From assembly GCA_034679345.1 (NCBI GenBank), contig JAXDAY010000023.1, forward strand, positions 129,347 to 193,346: a stretch of 64,000 nucleotides of DNA, read 5' to 3'. This document shows, piece after piece, positions 63,105 to 64,000 of this stretch (the stretch's first letter is position 1; every line of letters begins with the position of its first letter). The notes beneath the pieces were generated by a model, which ran no database searches, was not told the DNA's origin, and saw only the letters and a list, made by a program, of their open reading frames with translations. Origin of the DNA: JAXDAY01 sp034679345 (lineage in GTDB: Bacteria > Eisenbacteria > RBG-16-71-46 > CAIMUX01 > VGJL01). A program made the translations under genes and the position numbers.

Positions 63105-64000
63105 ATGCGCATTCGGATCCTGTGCGGGCCGCACGGATTGCTGGTCCTCATTCTCGGAGGGATCTTCGCCATGACCCACGCCGCGGACGCGTCCGAGCTG
63201 CCCGACTTCTCGAAGCTCTGGGATTTCCAGCATCCTGATTCGACGGAGGCGCGCTTCCGCGAGATCCTTCCCCAGGCGCGGACGTCCGGGGATGCCGCGT
63301 ATCTCGCCGAACTCCTGACCCAGATCGCCCGCGCCCAGGGCCTTCAGAGGAAGTTCGAGGAGGCGCACGCGACGCTGGAGGAGGCATCGTCAATCCTCAC
63401 CGAGGAGATGCCGAAGGCGCGTGTCCGCTATCTCCTGGAGCGCGGCCGCGCCTTCAACTCATCGGGCCGGCCGGCGGAGGCGAAGCCGCTCTTCCTTGCG
63501 GCGCTCGATCTGGCGCGCGCATCCGCCCTCGATCCCCTCGCGGTCGACGCGGCGCACATGATCGCCATCGTCGAGCCGCCCGATTCGGCCATCGCCTGGA
63601 ACCGGAGGGCGATGGAAATGGCCGAAGCCTCGGGCGACCCGAAGGCAAAGGGATGGCTGGGCGCGCTCTACAACAACCTCGGCTGGGCGTACCATGATCG
63701 CGGCGACTTCTCCGAGGCGCTCGAGATCTTCCGCAAGGCGCATGAGTGGCGCGAGGCGCAGGGCGCATCGCGGGAGACGCGGATCGCGAAGTGGAGCGTG
63801 GCCCGGGCGCTCCGCTCCCTTGGCCGGACGGAAGAGGCCCTCGCGATGCAGCGCGAGCTCGTGGCGGAATGGAAGGCGGCAGGCGAGGAGGACGGCTACG
63901 TGGCCGAGGAGATGGGCGAGTGCCTCCTGGCCCTCGGGAAGGGAGAGGAAGCGAGGAGCTGGTTTGCCGAGGCCTATCGCCTGCTCGCAGCCGATCCCTG
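63105..64000 (+). CDS. exported TPR protein, 3' end cut by window
   Basis: ATG 63105 with AGGAGG 7 nt upstream opens a frame running to the right edge (298 codons visible, no stop). It has a signal peptide (LLVLILGGIFAMTHAADA) and at least five tetratricopeptide-like repeats, for example ALYNNLGWAYHDRGDFSEAL and VARALRSLGRTEEALAMQRE. TPR arrays bind partner proteins. It lies 11 nt after the M16 pair. What follows, possibly a kinase or regulator domain, is outside the window. Confidence 0.85.
   Translation, partial: MRIRILCGPHGLLVLILGGIFAMTHAADASELPDFSKLWDFQHPDSTEARFREILPQARTSGDAAYLAELLTQIARAQGLQRKFEEAHATLEEASSILTEEMPKARVRYLLERGRAFNSSGRPAEAKPLFLAALDLARASALDPLAVDAAHMIAIVEPPDSAIAWNRRAMEMAEASGDPKAKGWLGALYNNLGWAYHDRGDFSEALEIFRKAHEWREAQGASRETRIAKWSVARALRSLGRTEEALAMQRELVAEWKAAGEEDGYVAEEMGECLLALGKGEEARSWFAEAYRLLAADP

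Noticed and set aside
1..64000. CRISPR arrays, tRNA or rRNA genes, insertion sequences, phage genes
   Set aside because: Looked for regularly spaced repeats, tRNA-like cloverleaf sequence, transposase and integrase motifs; none seen by eye.

Overview
The window is a stretch of G+C-rich (roughly two thirds G+C by eye) chromosome from a Gram-negative-type bacterium. Signs of an outer envelope are an OmpA-domain lipoprotein, several lipobox proteins, an SppA protease with a porin-like front half, a redoxin fused to a beta-rich domain and a multiheme lipoprotein cytochrome. Two secreted-type Cys-rich tails ending in WGRIRxxYR, plus the overall gene mix, remind me of Candidatus Eisenbacteria and related FCB-group lineages; that placement is inference, since there is no rRNA or other phylogenetic marker here. 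No tRNA, rRNA, CRISPR, transposase or phage gene was seen.

Layout. 1-4139: LemA (cut at the left edge), an M48 protease and SppA, all envelope quality control. 4187-7138: a UvrA-family ATPase whose tail runs antisense into a lipoprotein solute-binding protein (7032-8591), which is coupled to aroC (8588-9697). 9831-17121: a cupin, a glycine-rich RRM protein with a long leader and a strong terminator, an S9 peptidase, a DUF4287/AHSA1 protein, an OmpA lipoprotein, a DUF309 protein and a BaiN-type flavoprotein. 17122-19154 looks like an acquired or decayed patch: a gene remnant with the Cys-rich tail, a glycerol dehydrogenase with weaker G/C codon bias, and unassigned sequence. 19155-21490: S41 protease and a MarR-GNAT fusion with a palindromic operator. 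21816-26730: octaheme lipoprotein cytochrome, a GT-C membrane glycosyltransferase and the redoxin-beta fusion. 26836-27534: a secreted protein interrupted by one in-frame TGA that is followed by a SECIS-like hairpin. 27552-29042: a GPH-type sugar symporter.

29383-38514 is a signalling block. A membrane histidine kinase and an NtrC-type regulator form one operon, flanked by two unrelated lipoprotein genes that each carry a sigma-54-like promoter about 95 nt before the start codon. Next comes a soluble GAF histidine kinase coupled to a receiver-PP2C phosphatase. 38570-44829 is a tightly overlapped eight-gene SUF iron-sulfur operon (Rrf2 regulator, C, B, D, Rieske ferredoxin, S, U, DUF59 protein) with an inverted repeat upstream. 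45072-47701: a phosphodiester glycosidase, then KptA next to a metallophosphoesterase, a possible RNA-end processing pair.

The two best candidates for undescribed systems lie in the last quarter. 49799-53704 encodes an unrecognised helical protein, a membrane-anchored protein with a Lon-like Ser/Lys peptidase fold inside the cell and a beta-propeller-like domain outside, and a zf-HC2-like zinc-finger protein. 56901-60254 encodes four membrane proteins (the first with FnIII and DUF6754 domains) packed tightly and running into an M16 protease pair and a TPR protein cut by the right edge. Between them is a heparinase-like protein translationally coupled to a lipid flippase-like membrane protein (53750-56445).
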